Counted from the first letter of the stretch, positions 33,601 through 41,904 are shown. The stretch: 64,000 bases of DNA from Kiritimatiellia bacterium (GCA_030744755.1 JASLPY010000019.1:1-64000); one strand, 5' to 3'. Made by a program: numbers and translations. The notes: generated by a model not told the origin, from the sequence alone.

Positions 33601-33784
33601 ACAGACACTGTACAATGCCGCCGAACTTCCTGTGCAACTCAATAGCTTCGCTGGCATCAGAAGGTTCTAAAACAACACAAACACCTATCGGCCCGTCATG
33701 GCCAATTTCCGCCGCACCGGCGTCTGGACAACAGATTCCGGTTAGGACAAGAATCGCAAGTAACAGTGTTGAATACGATTTCAC
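30686..33784 (-). CDS. Exported methyltransferase-like/PQQ-propeller protein I
   Basis: About 1032 residues starting at GTG 33784 (GGAG upstream, then the signal peptide VKSYSTLLLAILVLTGICCPDAGA); an ATG some 36 nt further upstream is possible. Residues about 30-130 follow the class I methyltransferase fold (AEIRKSGVYGKVSAMQWDG..LPYVENFVNVLVS, EIARVLAPRGILMCPGG) but motif I is degenerate (VVLEPSDASEA), so SAM binding is doubtful. The remainder is two blocks of PQQ-type blades (DAFNGMELWRKP, DYDTGKEKWRMEV, RASDGKELWRFAAGG, NAKTGKKLAEH). Between them is a Cys-rich segment (RCYRNKAT, GTCHYGMMPANGL, HPCRCY) shared with the proteins at 35712 and 56130. Function unknown; neighbours are a GH10 xylanase and the efflux operon. 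Confidence 0.75.
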   Translation of the reverse strand: MKSYSTLLLAILVLTGICCPDAGAAEIGHDGPIGVCVVLEPSDASEAIELHRKFGGIVQCLYRDEEVLNRARAEIRKSGVYGKVSAMQWDGKHLPYVENFVNVLVSGPAEGGVNVGLAGKEIARVLAPRGILMCPGGSQLQVSGFIPHPSGKWTKSTKPIPPDIDEWSHYCHGPDGNPVAKDLLVGPPNHYQWISGPLWSRAHDTDSNFTALVTANGRLYYIVDEAPAGTPGQHDLPDKWFLVARDAFNGMELWRKPIADWGWRAWKESWFKARPGGFPLNLHRRVVANGDDLYVTLGYKAPVSRLDGKTGKIVHTYKGTERTNEILFKDGRLVLSMNREQGVKIVCLESQSGKVLWKADPFFKGTTKDYIKWTEGNRPGMKPVKLDPAVNIAVDGKVACLLDGRDLVCLDYDTGKEKWRMEVADEPGNTWLGTLILHENVVICATAKGLMGLSRDSGKRLWAQQKTYLGHLWYEWKDVFVIDGLVWTYGAKTLTQKAPNRSRWPESMAGYDAITGEVKKTVPLGHIFTAHHHHRCYRNKATTRYVLASRRGTEFVDLKEGNHTVHNWIRGTCHYGMMPANGLQYAPPHPCRCYINEKLSGFNAVAHARVIRDAEYMKRDRVVKGAAYEKLKGAAAGAADWPTFRHDSLRTGATAHKVSADVKPSWSVAFGTRVSAPTVAGNMIFVALVDQHHVAALRASDGKELWRFAAGGRVDSPPTYEKGRVFFGSADGWVYCLRAEDGELAWKFMAAPEDRRMGAFEQVESVWPVHGSVPVVNGVVYCSAGRSSYLDGGLYLYGLDVDTGETVCQRRLEPPEPDFTKTTTHFTYESGPGALNDILQADESGIFLRNNAFNTKLEKQGAKTPRVQPRGGFLDDTYFRRAFWFFQKPYLNYGRLIVHDGSRFYIVRQFDDMKLLRSNNYFVPGGKGYRLFAQGHEGREPTWSTRLPVRVKALTVAGDVLFAAGPPDESDLEAFEGKRGGHLWIYNAKTGKKLAEHKLDSPPVFNGIAAAKGRLYLTTAGGDVICMAADRL

Positions 33785-33959
33785 AAGTTCTCCGTCATCG
33801 TCAACCGATCCCCGCCTCATCGGCTTGTATTCAGTCTTTGACAGAAGCCTATATCGACTGCGATTCCGATTCCAACTAACCCGCACTACCAGCAGTGATC
33901 CTAGCTAACGAGTCCCAGGCGAACAACCATTTCATATCCCCTGGCAATATCCCAGCCGT

Positions 33960-35330
33960 TTACGGCGAACAATCCACCATCCAACTGGTGGGCTTCTGTT
34001 GTGGCGATTTCTTCATCTCAAGATTTCTGATCAATTTCCGGCTTCCGTCGCGCGCCTCTATTGTCAGTTCGTATTCGCCGTAGAAGCCGCGGAAGGTTGC
34101 TGTGCCGTCTGCATCTGTCGTGAGATCTGTTTCCGTCCACCAGTCTTTCTTGATCAGCTTAACCAATACGTTGTACGCGGGTTTTGGGGACATGTCCTTG
34201 TGCAGCAGGCCGGAAGGGGCCTGCATCCAGGCATGGCGGTCGGTAAGGTTCCACCAGGTAATTGCTTCGACTGAGGGGTGAGAGAAGAGCACGGTGTAGA
34301 TCCGCTTGACTTCGCGGGCCTGTTCCTTTTCGCCTTCCGGAGTTGACGCCCAGGGCTTTGGGCGGTGCCAGCCCTTCTTTCCCGACAGAATGGTAAGCTC
34401 GGTGAAATGGATTGGTTTCTTGAAGGGTGCGAAGCGCTCGCAGACATTCCATAGCTTTGTATTCGACCAGTTTCCGCCGTGCATATGTGACTGCAGTCCG
34501 ATCACGTCGAAAAACGGTTTGCCGTTTTCGTCTACCACTCCGCGAACGACTTCGGCGAAATCGTCGCCGACGTGAAAGTCATTGATCACGAGTGTGGCGT
34601 TCGGGTTAGCCTTTCTTGCCGTCCGAAAGGCCCTGCGCGGCAGTTCAATCCTTCCCACTTTCTCCCACATTGCTGTTACTGTCGGCGCACGTTTCTTGTT
34701 CGGACCCTGCGCGAAGTTCGTCGTTTCGTTGACCACGTCCCACATGTCGATCTTTCCTCGGAATCTCTCGACACAGTTCCCGACGTGGGCGAGTTGCAAC
34801 CTCTCGACTTCGGCAAGATCGTCCGGTAGCCACGGAAGCTGGCTGTAATTCCAGACGAGCGGATGCCCCTTGGTGGTGACGTTCTGATCTTTGCACCAGG
34901 CGGCGATACGTTCGCGGCTCTCATGCACCGGCTTTCCACGTTCCTTCTCGTAACCCCACCAGTAATAGGGAAGGGTAGCGAAGTTAAAGAGCCCGGTGTA
35001 CCGCTTGCTGAAGAGCTGAAGCGGTTCGCCTTCCTTGAACGGTAATTCCAGGTTGCCCCCCTGCAGTTCGTACACCAGCGGGAAGACGCTGCCGCCGAAG
35101 AGGAACTCGTGTCGAACCTGGCGAACCCGGACCGTTGCCCCCGCGAGAGGCTTGCCGTTCTGGCCTATCAGGGAAAGCCGGACGTCGCCTTTGCGGTGTT
35201 TTTCAATCCGTGCAGGTGCCGATTCGAGGAGATTCTCCGGGGATGCAGCAGGGGCTGCCTGTACAGCGTTTAGCAGAACCTGGCCGAAAACGGACATTAC
35301 CACCAGGGATGAAAGAAAGTACTTGTTCAT
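33960..35330 (-). CDS. GH10 endo-1,4-beta-xylanase
   Basis: A 456-residue exported enzyme. The ATG at 35330 opens a signal peptide (MNKYFLSSLVVMSVFG ... VQA-AP). After a short beta domain of about 45 residues (SLIGQNGKPLAGATVRVRQ) comes a GH10 barrel: GHPLVW at about 155-160, acid/base Glu 202 in WDVVNET, and nucleophile Glu 311 in HFTELT, with the conserved HMHGG near 282. These residues predict a retaining endo-xylanase acting on beta-1,4-xylan. The reading frame continues upstream of 35330 but only into the palindromic element at 35346-35429, so the longer start is unlikely. It lies between two giant propeller genes. Confidence 0.9.
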   Translation of the reverse strand: MNKYFLSSLVVMSVFGQVLLNAVQAAPAASPENLLESAPARIEKHRKGDVRLSLIGQNGKPLAGATVRVRQVRHEFLFGGSVFPLVYELQGGNLELPFKEGEPLQLFSKRYTGLFNFATLPYYWWGYEKERGKPVHESRERIAAWCKDQNVTTKGHPLVWNYSQLPWLPDDLAEVERLQLAHVGNCVERFRGKIDMWDVVNETTNFAQGPNKKRAPTVTAMWEKVGRIELPRRAFRTARKANPNATLVINDFHVGDDFAEVVRGVVDENGKPFFDVIGLQSHMHGGNWSNTKLWNVCERFAPFKKPIHFTELTILSGKKGWHRPKPWASTPEGEKEQAREVKRIYTVLFSHPSVEAITWWNLTDRHAWMQAPSGLLHKDMSPKPAYNVLVKLIKKDWWTETDLTTDADGTATFRGFYGEYELTIEARDGSRKLIRNLEMKKSPQQKPTSWMVDCSP

Positions 35331-35345
35331 TGGGGTTTTTCTCCC

Positions 35346-35429
35346 GTAGCTGGATTCGTTAGAATTCAGATCTTCTGTCGAATGTCCGCGTTTCTGGTTG
35401 CTCGTCTGAATCCTCACGGATCCAGCTAC
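35346..35429. repeat. GTAG/CTAC palindromic element (GTAGCTGGATTC family), 84 bp
   Basis: Left arm GTAGCTGGATTCGTTAG then AATTCAGA; right arm TCTGAATCC then TCACGGATCCAGCTAC. The arms pair over about 25 nt with a few mismatches. It is the best-preserved copy of the family also seen at 12895, 13870 and 30552 and begins 16 nt upstream of the xylanase start. Confidence 0.85.
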
Positions 35430-35478
35430 ATTCCTTCTGGCGTAGCTGGGTTAATTAGACCCCATCCGAAAAGGGTTC

Positions 35479-35638
35479 TGGAGCCCGGCGGGCCTCCGCC
35501 GGCCGCGCAATGCCAGTGCATTTGCATGCGACAGTGAGAACTTCATTCAATTCTGTCATTTTTATGCACATCCTTTGCTCCATAACGGCGGAGGCCCCTA
35601 CTTCGCCGAGGCGATGTAGGGCAGGCCGCCGCACTCCA
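35479..35638. repeat. TGGAG/CTCCA palindromic element, copy 2, with nested insertion
   Basis: Same element as 1621-1750 (left hairpin CCGGCGG-GCCT-CCGCCGG, here perfect; similar middle; right end CCGCCGCACTCCA), but the right hairpin is interrupted by exactly 30 nt: CTAC, TTCGCCGAGGCGAT, GTAG and GGCAGGCC. The insertion is itself a GTAG/CTAC-type hairpin and leaves AGGCC on both sides. Outside lies a further inverted repeat (CCGAAAAGGG at 35467 and CCCCTTTTCGG near 35672). Confidence 0.9.
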
Positions 35639-35711
35639 GCAAGTGTTTCCGGGCGTTTCAGTACATCACCCCTTTTCGGACAACGTCTAATTAGAATTCA
35701 GCTCCGCAATC

Positions 35712-38700
35712 CTACTCGTAGCAACTCACAGTCCCATCCAGCATGGAAATAAACAGCTTGCCCTCGGCTGCCGCCATCCCATCAAATACCGGAGCGCTTT
35801 CCAGTTTGAGTTCCGTGATAGCCTTGCCGTCCTTCGTCGATACGGCCTGTAGCAGGGCGCCCCGTTCTCCTTTCAGTGCGGCTACCTGTTCTGTCGCGCT
35901 CCTTTTCATTCCTTCATCGAACGGGTTGCCGAAGATGTCCTCTTCGTCAACAACATCCGGTGGGCCGGCCACAAAAAGCTTATCATCTGTCAACACCATT
36001 GCCCTGGCCTGTAATGGCGGGTTCTCCCGGCGCCAATCGAATTCGATCGCGGAGATCTCCTTAAGCGGGTATTTGCCGTAAGCTTTGCGGTCAAAGGTGA
36101 TGATGTGCCCGTGTGTCCCTTCCTGCTTCCTGTTCGTTGCCTGGACGCGGCCGATAGCTTCCGGGGTAATTTCCCGTTTCGCTGAGTAGAGCTGGTACTC
36201 GTTGGCGCTCGACCATACGTACATGCGCGGCTGGCGGCCGTAGCCGAAGACAGACTCTTCATTGAAAACCAGCATTCGACCGGCGGGCGCGAATCGACCT
36301 GCGCGAAACCAGCCGTTGTGCCCGGTTCCGTAACCGCGGCCGAACACCCAGTAGGCACGGTGAAACCATGTGTCGTCGAGATATCCGCTCGAGCAGACCA
36401 GGTGTGCATCCTCGCCACCCTGGTCCATGGCTCCCGACGCCCTGAGATTCGTCCGCTTGCCGTCAAGCCCAATAGCCTGTGAGCGCATATAGAGTTGCTT
36501 GCCGTCACTCGAAAGGATGTCGGGCAGGGCGACCGGCATATCGAGACCGCCGGCCGTTGTGTGCAGCGGCTTGCCCTGTTCCGGAATGGTGTCGCCCATG
36601 ATCTCCTCAAGCTGCATCTCGCCGGTCGTCGCGTCGAGTTTCAGCAGGTGCAGCCCGCCGTCAAGGAACATCGACCGCCCCGCCACACAATACACCGAAC
36701 CGCCCTGGACGAGCACTGCCCCGCTGACAGGCCATGTCGATTCGAGCTGATCGTACGAAACGATGGTTCGCTCCCGGGCCACTGCACGATATCGCCATGC
36801 AAGCCGGCCATCGGCTGCGGCCAGGCTGTAGATCCATCCGTCGCGGGAACCGAAAATGCACAGTCCGCCGGCAATGGTGGGCGGGGTGTCAACACGCCCC
36901 CCGGCGGTGTACTCCCACGCCACGTCGCCGGTTTTAGAGTCCAACGCGTAGACAGTGTGCTTGTCAACCGCGGCTATGAAGAGCTTACCGTTGGCCACTG
37001 TCACCGCTGAGAGTTTTCCACCAAGTTTCGTTTTCCAGCCCGCCTTTAACTTCGCCGCAAGTTCGGTCTGGCTGGCTCCGCTTCGCATATTATCGGACCG
37101 GTATGTGTGCCATCCATCGTTGCCGGATGACTTGGGTGACAGCGCGGTTACCTTTTTGTAAGCCGGTCCGGTTTCCAATCTTGGTAGGGACTCCCCGGTC
37201 GGCCTGGTCTCCGGGTTTGCCCCGACAAGAGCGTTAAACCCGTTCAGTTTTGATTCGATATAGCAAGCGCAGGGATGGGGTGGGGCGTATGAAAGCCCGT
37301 TTGCGGGCATCATCCCGTAGAGGCAGGCGCCCCGCACCCAGGGGTTGGGCTGCCACTTCCCGGTTTTCACGTCAACGTACTCGATACCCGTTCTCGACAT
37401 GATAAGAAACTGGTCGGTGGCTCGGCCACGATGGCAGCGATGATGAAACCAATCACTCTTTCCCGGCGGAAATTCTCTCTTGGTTTCGCCTGTGACCGGA
37501 TCACGCCCGAAGTATGTCCATGGCGGTTTGTTCACCACTTTCGGGCCTTTCCCGCTATTCTTCTTTGGTCTTCTCCCCCTGGCAGAGGTCGACCATACCA
37601 GTCCGTCGACCACCAGCAGGTCAAACGAGGACTGGTGCCCCGTGGGACCATGGAAATCGGACCAGAGTGTCTTGCCGTCCTTGATCGAGATCGACGAGAT
37701 CTTGCCCGGGCCGGCGGAGAACAGGACTACATCATTGTAAATCACCAGGTTCGGCGCCGATTTGACCAGAACCTTGACTCCCGCCGGGTCTTGTGATGTC
37801 CAGACCTCCTTCCCTGATTCTCGATCGAGACAGACCACGTTCATGCCGCTGTGGTAGATGACTCGCTGCTTGTCGGCCCCAAGGGTGATCGGGGCAACGG
37901 TGGTGTCCTTCGACCAGAGCACCTTCCCCGATGCAATGTCGACAGCAATGATTCTCTTCGGATCGCTCATTTCCCATTTCCAGGGGCGGGTGGCGTTGGA
38001 GCGTCTGGCCTCGGTCCAGCATTGAACAGTGTCCAGTTTCCATTTTCCTTCGGGGGGCGTTTTGGCGTGGGCGGTTACGTAGAGTTGACCATCAGAGACA
38101 ATGATCTCCTCGGTGTGCTCGGTGCCCTCGAAAGTCTTGAGCGTCTCGCCTGTTGCCGCGTCGAGCATGGTGACCGGTGTGTGGAGGCCTAGCGTTACGA
38201 AAACTCTTGCCTGCCCTGAGCCTGTTGAAGGGTCGGCAATAGCCACGAGTCGCCGGGGCAGTTGCGCTGGACCTGCTTTTGCGGGCCAGAGATCGGTGTG
38301 CCATTCCGAAATGGGACGTTTCCACAGCAGCGTGCCGTTGAACGCATCCCGCGCCACCAACTGCCACTCGGGCGGATACTGGATCGAAGCCCTGGGGCCC
38401 TCGTCGAGAATGGAGAAGATCCTGCCGCCGGCAGACACCACGGCACTGACGCTACTCATGTGATCGTGGTGTCTTGACCACCGTGGCCCGCTGTCCCACT
38501 GGAGGCTCGTTGGCGTGCAGACCTTCTTGTCATTCGATGCAGCGTTGTTTTTCGAGTCGTAGAGGTAGTGCGACCATTCTGCGATGTCGTCAGGAACCGG
38601 TTTTGTGGTCTTCTTTCCCTTAATGACCGATATCCCCCTCGGCGCCAACACCCGCATGATCTCCTTCTCTGTCAACTGAAACCCGGTGCCTGAAACCACC

Positions 38701-38993
38701 GCGTTGACCAGATTATCGGCGTACGGAAGGTTCTTTCCATCAAACAACACCGCACTGAGCCGGCCATAATTGCCGCTTTCTCGAATGGCCGCGCGTGCGT
38801 TCTCGACCTTGACCGGATCGGTATCCAATGCCTGGACAAGAAACGGCTTGTGCTGTGCAAATTCAGTGATCACTTTCGTGTCTTCACAACCTACGATGAC
38901 GACCAGGCCGCCTTTGACGCCGCTGTCGCCAATCACGCCCGCCTGTAAATGGGTGGCCGCGATGATACTTGCCAGGATCAGTAAGTGTTTCAT
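35712..38993 (-). CDS. Exported methyltransferase-like/PQQ-propeller protein II
   Basis: A 1093-residue paralogue of the protein at 30686. ATG 38993 (MKHLLILASIIAA) opens the signal peptide. Residues about 25-120 are the degenerate methyltransferase fold (VVIVGCEDTK for motif I, ALDTDPVKVENARAAI for the acidic strand, VLFDGKNLPYADNLVNAVVSG). Propeller blades follow (DAATGETLKTFEG, DIASGKVLWSKD, DRESGKEVWTSQ, DSKTGDVAWEYTAGG). The Cys-rich segment is RCHRGRAT, GACLYGMMPANGL and HPCACY. It carries an 8-9 residue insertion DPSTGSGQA encoded by a short repeat and absent from the paralogue. It is 100 nt downstream of the sulfatase gene and probably in one operon with it. Confidence 0.75.
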   Translation of the reverse strand: MKHLLILASIIAATHLQAGVIGDSGVKGGLVVIVGCEDTKVITEFAQHKPFLVQALDTDPVKVENARAAIRESGNYGRLSAVLFDGKNLPYADNLVNAVVSGTGFQLTEKEIMRVLAPRGISVIKGKKTTKPVPDDIAEWSHYLYDSKNNAASNDKKVCTPTSLQWDSGPRWSRHHDHMSSVSAVVSAGGRIFSILDEGPRASIQYPPEWQLVARDAFNGTLLWKRPISEWHTDLWPAKAGPAQLPRRLVAIADPSTGSGQARVFVTLGLHTPVTMLDAATGETLKTFEGTEHTEEIIVSDGQLYVTAHAKTPPEGKWKLDTVQCWTEARRSNATRPWKWEMSDPKRIIAVDIASGKVLWSKDTTVAPITLGADKQRVIYHSGMNVVCLDRESGKEVWTSQDPAGVKVLVKSAPNLVIYNDVVLFSAGPGKISSISIKDGKTLWSDFHGPTGHQSSFDLLVVDGLVWSTSARGRRPKKNSGKGPKVVNKPPWTYFGRDPVTGETKREFPPGKSDWFHHRCHRGRATDQFLIMSRTGIEYVDVKTGKWQPNPWVRGACLYGMMPANGLSYAPPHPCACYIESKLNGFNALVGANPETRPTGESLPRLETGPAYKKVTALSPKSSGNDGWHTYRSDNMRSGASQTELAAKLKAGWKTKLGGKLSAVTVANGKLFIAAVDKHTVYALDSKTGDVAWEYTAGGRVDTPPTIAGGLCIFGSRDGWIYSLAAADGRLAWRYRAVARERTIVSYDQLESTWPVSGAVLVQGGSVYCVAGRSMFLDGGLHLLKLDATTGEMQLEEIMGDTIPEQGKPLHTTAGGLDMPVALPDILSSDGKQLYMRSQAIGLDGKRTNLRASGAMDQGGEDAHLVCSSGYLDDTWFHRAYWVFGRGYGTGHNGWFRAGRFAPAGRMLVFNEESVFGYGRQPRMYVWSSANEYQLYSAKREITPEAIGRVQATNRKQEGTHGHIITFDRKAYGKYPLKEISAIEFDWRRENPPLQARAMVLTDDKLFVAGPPDVVDEEDIFGNPFDEGMKRSATEQVAALKGERGALLQAVSTKDGKAITELKLESAPVFDGMAAAEGKLFISMLDGTVSCYE
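38208..38234. repeat. Short repeat inserted in frame (DPSTGSGQA), copy 1
   Basis: GCCTGCCCTGAGCC followed by TGTTGAAGGGTC on the plus strand. It reads DPSTGSGQA in the propeller protein II frame. The paralogue aligns RRVVANGDDLYVTLG with RRLVAI...RVFVTLG here without these residues. One mismatch to the copy at 44029-44054. Confidence 0.85.
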
Positions 38994-39093
38994 TGTCGAT
39001 GCTTCTCTTTCTCTATGTTGAAGTGATGTGCGGCGTGCCATTGTCTCCCAGTAGCGGACCGCCGCCCTGTGATACTGATCCCGCTCGATATAG

Positions 39094-40644
39094 CTATCTC
39101 CTCTTGGGTTCAATCGGCGGCAGGGGGCCGAAGGGCCCCTTGGCGGCGGCCTTAACGCTGTAGTTCTTGTGCATCCAGTTGTCGCGATACCAGGAGCATG
39201 GCTTGAACTCGTCTTTGAGCCCGGCCATCTGGTCTTTCATGATCCCCTGTAACCTTGAAAGATCCTCTTTGTACGCCGGATCCGCCACAACGTCGGTCTT
39301 GCAGAAAGGATCTTCCTTCCGGTCGAACAGCAGCTCCTTTCCGTCACGAAGGTACTTCCCGTAAAGGAAACGCTTGTCGCGGATGGCCCGCCATTCGAAG
39401 CCGTCCATCCACCTGTAGGTATGACCGAGTCCCTGCATGAAAGCCGCTTTCGGTTCATTGCCCGGCTTGCCCTGGAGGTTCGCACTCAAGTCGGTGCCCT
39501 CAACTTCCTCAGGGGTCTTTTCACGAAGTCCCGCCAATCCCAGCAGCGTCGGCATGATGTCGGGGGTGTTGAGACAGGCGTCACTCTTGCAGGGCTTCAA
39601 CTTGCCGGGGTAGCGGACCAGGAAAGGAATCCGGGCAGCTTCATCATAGAAAGTGAGCTTATACATACGGCCCTGGGAACCAAACATCTCGCCATGATCG
39701 GAGGTGAAAACGACGATGGTGTTATCGGCAATCCCCAGCTCATCCAGCTTGTCCATGAGGCGGCCGAACTGCTCGTCGATGCTATTGACCATCGCGTAGT
39801 AAGGGCGCAGGAACTGCTCCATATTCTGCTTCACAATGTGATTGTGCCACTTGCGATCCTTGTCGAACGCCTCCCTGGGATAGCGATCCATGTAGGGGTC
39901 TGCTTCGAGCTTGAAGTTCTCGGGAAGCTCGAATTCCACATCTCTGAACCGCTCATAGTTCTCTTTCGGCACATTTCTCACCGACCAGGGATCGTGTGGC
40001 GGGTTCCAGGAGAGGAACATTGCAAACGGCTTGTCCTGTCTGGACGCCTTGTCGAGATAGTCAATGGCCAGGGTCGTGAACTCTTCGGGACCATACTTGC
40101 CCTTCAAATTCACGCGCTTCAGTTCCCCGTCCGAACCGTCCGTGTAGTAGTCAGCGGCATAGCTGTTGTGGTTGAATCCGTAGGCTGCCCAGTAGCCGTC
40201 AAACCCCATTCGCTCCGGTCCTCTTGGCGTGGGACGCCTGTGCTGGTCATTCAGGTGCCATTTGCCAACGTATCCCAGGTCGTATCCGGACTCGCCCAGA
40301 ACATGCGCGATGGTCCTGTGGTTGGGGTTCATGTTGACTTCGTTAATCACCATCCCTGTGCTGCTGGGATACTTGCCTGTAACCAGGCTGGCACGATACG
40401 CGGCGCAGACGGGCATGACCGAGACCGCATTGGTCATATCAACCGACTGCTTGGCGAACTTATCAATGTGGGGCGTGATCGCCTTCTTGTCACCCGCATA
40501 GCCCAGAACATCGGCTCGCAGTTGGTCAGCAAATACGTAAATGATGTTGGGGCGCCGCGATTCATTCTTGCCCTTGGCCAGTGAGGGCAGCAGAGAAACA
40601 CCAGTTGCCGCCCCCACTGTCTTCATGAAATCTCTCCTGTCCAT
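39094..40644 (-). CDS. S1-family sulfatase (CxAxR type)
   Basis: A 516-residue sulfatase with an N-terminal RRDFMKT twin-arginine-like leader. The formylglycine site is Cys 80 in PVCAAYRASLVTG; with Ala in place of Pro it would suit an anaerobic sulfatase-maturating enzyme (CxAxR) at least as well as FGE. Metal-binding residues are in FADQLR (Asp 40, Gln 41; Gln replaces the usual second Asp) and TSDHGEMFG. Length and C-terminus are normal for exported carbohydrate sulfatases. Substrate is not determined, but neighbours include a xylanase and another sulfatase. No maturating enzyme is present in the window. Confidence 0.92.
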   Translation of the reverse strand: MDRRDFMKTVGAATGVSLLPSLAKGKNESRRPNIIYVFADQLRADVLGYAGDKKAITPHIDKFAKQSVDMTNAVSVMPVCAAYRASLVTGKYPSSTGMVINEVNMNPNHRTIAHVLGESGYDLGYVGKWHLNDQHRRPTPRGPERMGFDGYWAAYGFNHNSYAADYYTDGSDGELKRVNLKGKYGPEEFTTLAIDYLDKASRQDKPFAMFLSWNPPHDPWSVRNVPKENYERFRDVEFELPENFKLEADPYMDRYPREAFDKDRKWHNHIVKQNMEQFLRPYYAMVNSIDEQFGRLMDKLDELGIADNTIVVFTSDHGEMFGSQGRMYKLTFYDEAARIPFLVRYPGKLKPCKSDACLNTPDIMPTLLGLAGLREKTPEEVEGTDLSANLQGKPGNEPKAAFMQGLGHTYRWMDGFEWRAIRDKRFLYGKYLRDGKELLFDRKEDPFCKTDVVADPAYKEDLSRLQGIMKDQMAGLKDEFKPCSWYRDNWMHKNYSVKAAAKGPFGPLPPIEPKRR

Positions 40645-40995
40645 GCTTACGAAGACCTTTCTTTCAGCATTTCAGAATCGCAAAGATAACAGAAACAGGG
40701 CGTGTTGTCTCAGGCTTTCGCGCCGGTAGCCACTTCAAATATGCGTGAATGCCGACTGTGCATCGCTTTCAGCGAAGATGTGGTTGGTGGATCCGCATAC
40801 CCAGCGTAGGCTCCACCAACGCTGGGCTATCCTGTGTATCGCCTTCGGCGAATGGCGTGTTTGGCCGGAGGCCATAAAAAGGACAGCCCAGCTTTGCCCA
40901 CAGGGCTAGACTGGGTATGTGCGCGACAACCAATCCCTTGGCTAAGGCCATGAACAAGACGAGTGTCGCGGATAACCGTGTGCTGCACCCGCAAC
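40645..40995. repeat. Gap with large imperfect inverted repeat
   Basis: No gene seen. GCATACCCAG at 40795 pairs with CTGGGTATGTGC ending at 40921, and GCTGGGCTATCC near 40820 pairs with GGACAGCCCAGC at 40881, forming a long stem. Small hairpins (ATCGC-TTTCA-GCGAAGAT and CGCCTTCGGCG) lie within or beside it. Probably another composite palindromic element. Confidence 0.6.
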
Positions 40996-41904
40996 TCACG
41001 CCGGATGGTCACCCTGGGGCAGCCCGTGTTGTTGTTTCAGACGACCGCGCAGGGGTACGAGCTGTGCGATCAGCATGCCGCTCAGCATGAGCGCGCAGCC
41101 AGCCAGGGAGCGGGTATTCATATGCTCGTTCAAAAAAAGCCAGCCAACCACCGCGGCGAATACTGCTTCCAGGCTGAGGATAATGGCCGCATGCGAGGCC
41201 AGCGCGTCGCGTTGGGCTCTGACTTGCAGGGTAAAACCAATACCAACTGAAAGAACGCCGCCATACAGAATCGGCCCGGCGCCGTCGATCACTGCTCCAA
41301 TGCTGATCGGTTCCATTACCACGGCTGCCATCAGGCTGCAGACGCTGCAAACTACGAACTGGATCAGGGCCAGGCGCAGCGTGGCGACACGATGGGCGAA
41401 TTGGCCAAGGAGAATCACGTGCAGAGCCCAAAACACCGTACCCGCCAGCACTATGGCGTCGCCGGGGACGAGTCGCAGATCTTCCGTAACGCTCAGAAGG
41501 TACAATCCTATCACGGCCAGTCCGACGCCCAGCCAGATAGCTCCGCTCACTTTCTGACGCAGAAACAGGCCAAATATAGGTACCAGCACTACGTAGAGGC
41601 CGGTGATGAACCCGGCCTTGCCTGCCGTCGTGAACACCAGTCCGGCCTGTTGCAGCAAGGCCCCCCCACAAAGAACCAGTCCGGCGCAGACGCCGCCCAC
41701 CCACAATGCGGGCTCGCGCCAGCGTCCCTTATCACCGCGCAGGGCCAGGGGCAATATGACAAGCGCACCGAGCCCGAAGCGTGTTCCGGTGAACAACATG
41801 GGCCCCATCGATTCCATGCCGACACGTTGAGCAACGAAAGCGCTGCCCCAAATCAGCGCAGTCAACAATAACAGGAGATCGGCTTTCAGCGTACTCGACT
41901 TCAT
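40996..41904 (-). CDS. DMT-superfamily (EamA) transporter
   Basis: A 302-residue inner-membrane protein with ten hydrophobic segments, the standard length and topology for two tandem EamA domains. Landmarks are LLLLLTALIWGSAFVAQ at the first TM, TAGKAGFITGLYVVLVPIFG in the middle and ALASHAAIILSLEAVFAAVVGWLFLNE near the end, all typical of drug/metabolite exporters and permeases. I start it at ATG 41904 (MKSSTLKAD); the longer frame upstream runs into repeat-rich DNA. Substrate is not predictable. It is separated by 350 bp from the sulfatase gene downstream and probably has its own promoter. Confidence 0.87.
   Translation of the reverse strand: MKSSTLKADLLLLLTALIWGSAFVAQRVGMESMGPMLFTGTRFGLGALVILPLALRGDKGRWREPALWVGGVCAGLVLCGGALLQQAGLVFTTAGKAGFITGLYVVLVPIFGLFLRQKVSGAIWLGVGLAVIGLYLLSVTEDLRLVPGDAIVLAGTVFWALHVILLGQFAHRVATLRLALIQFVVCSVCSLMAAVVMEPISIGAVIDGAGPILYGGVLSVGIGFTLQVRAQRDALASHAAIILSLEAVFAAVVGWLFLNEHMNTRSLAGCALMLSGMLIAQLVPLRGRLKQQHGLPQGDHPA

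Noticed and set aside
35331-35417. 29-residue N-terminal extension of the xylanase
   Set aside because: It is translated from the palindromic element at 35346-35429 and would precede the signal peptide; ATG 35330 gives a normal export signal.
30686-38993. True PQQ-dependent dehydrogenases
   Set aside because: Blade motifs are present but I cannot find the PQQ-binding adjacent-cysteine or metal-site pattern of methanol/glucose dehydrogenases; the label PQQ-like refers to fold only.
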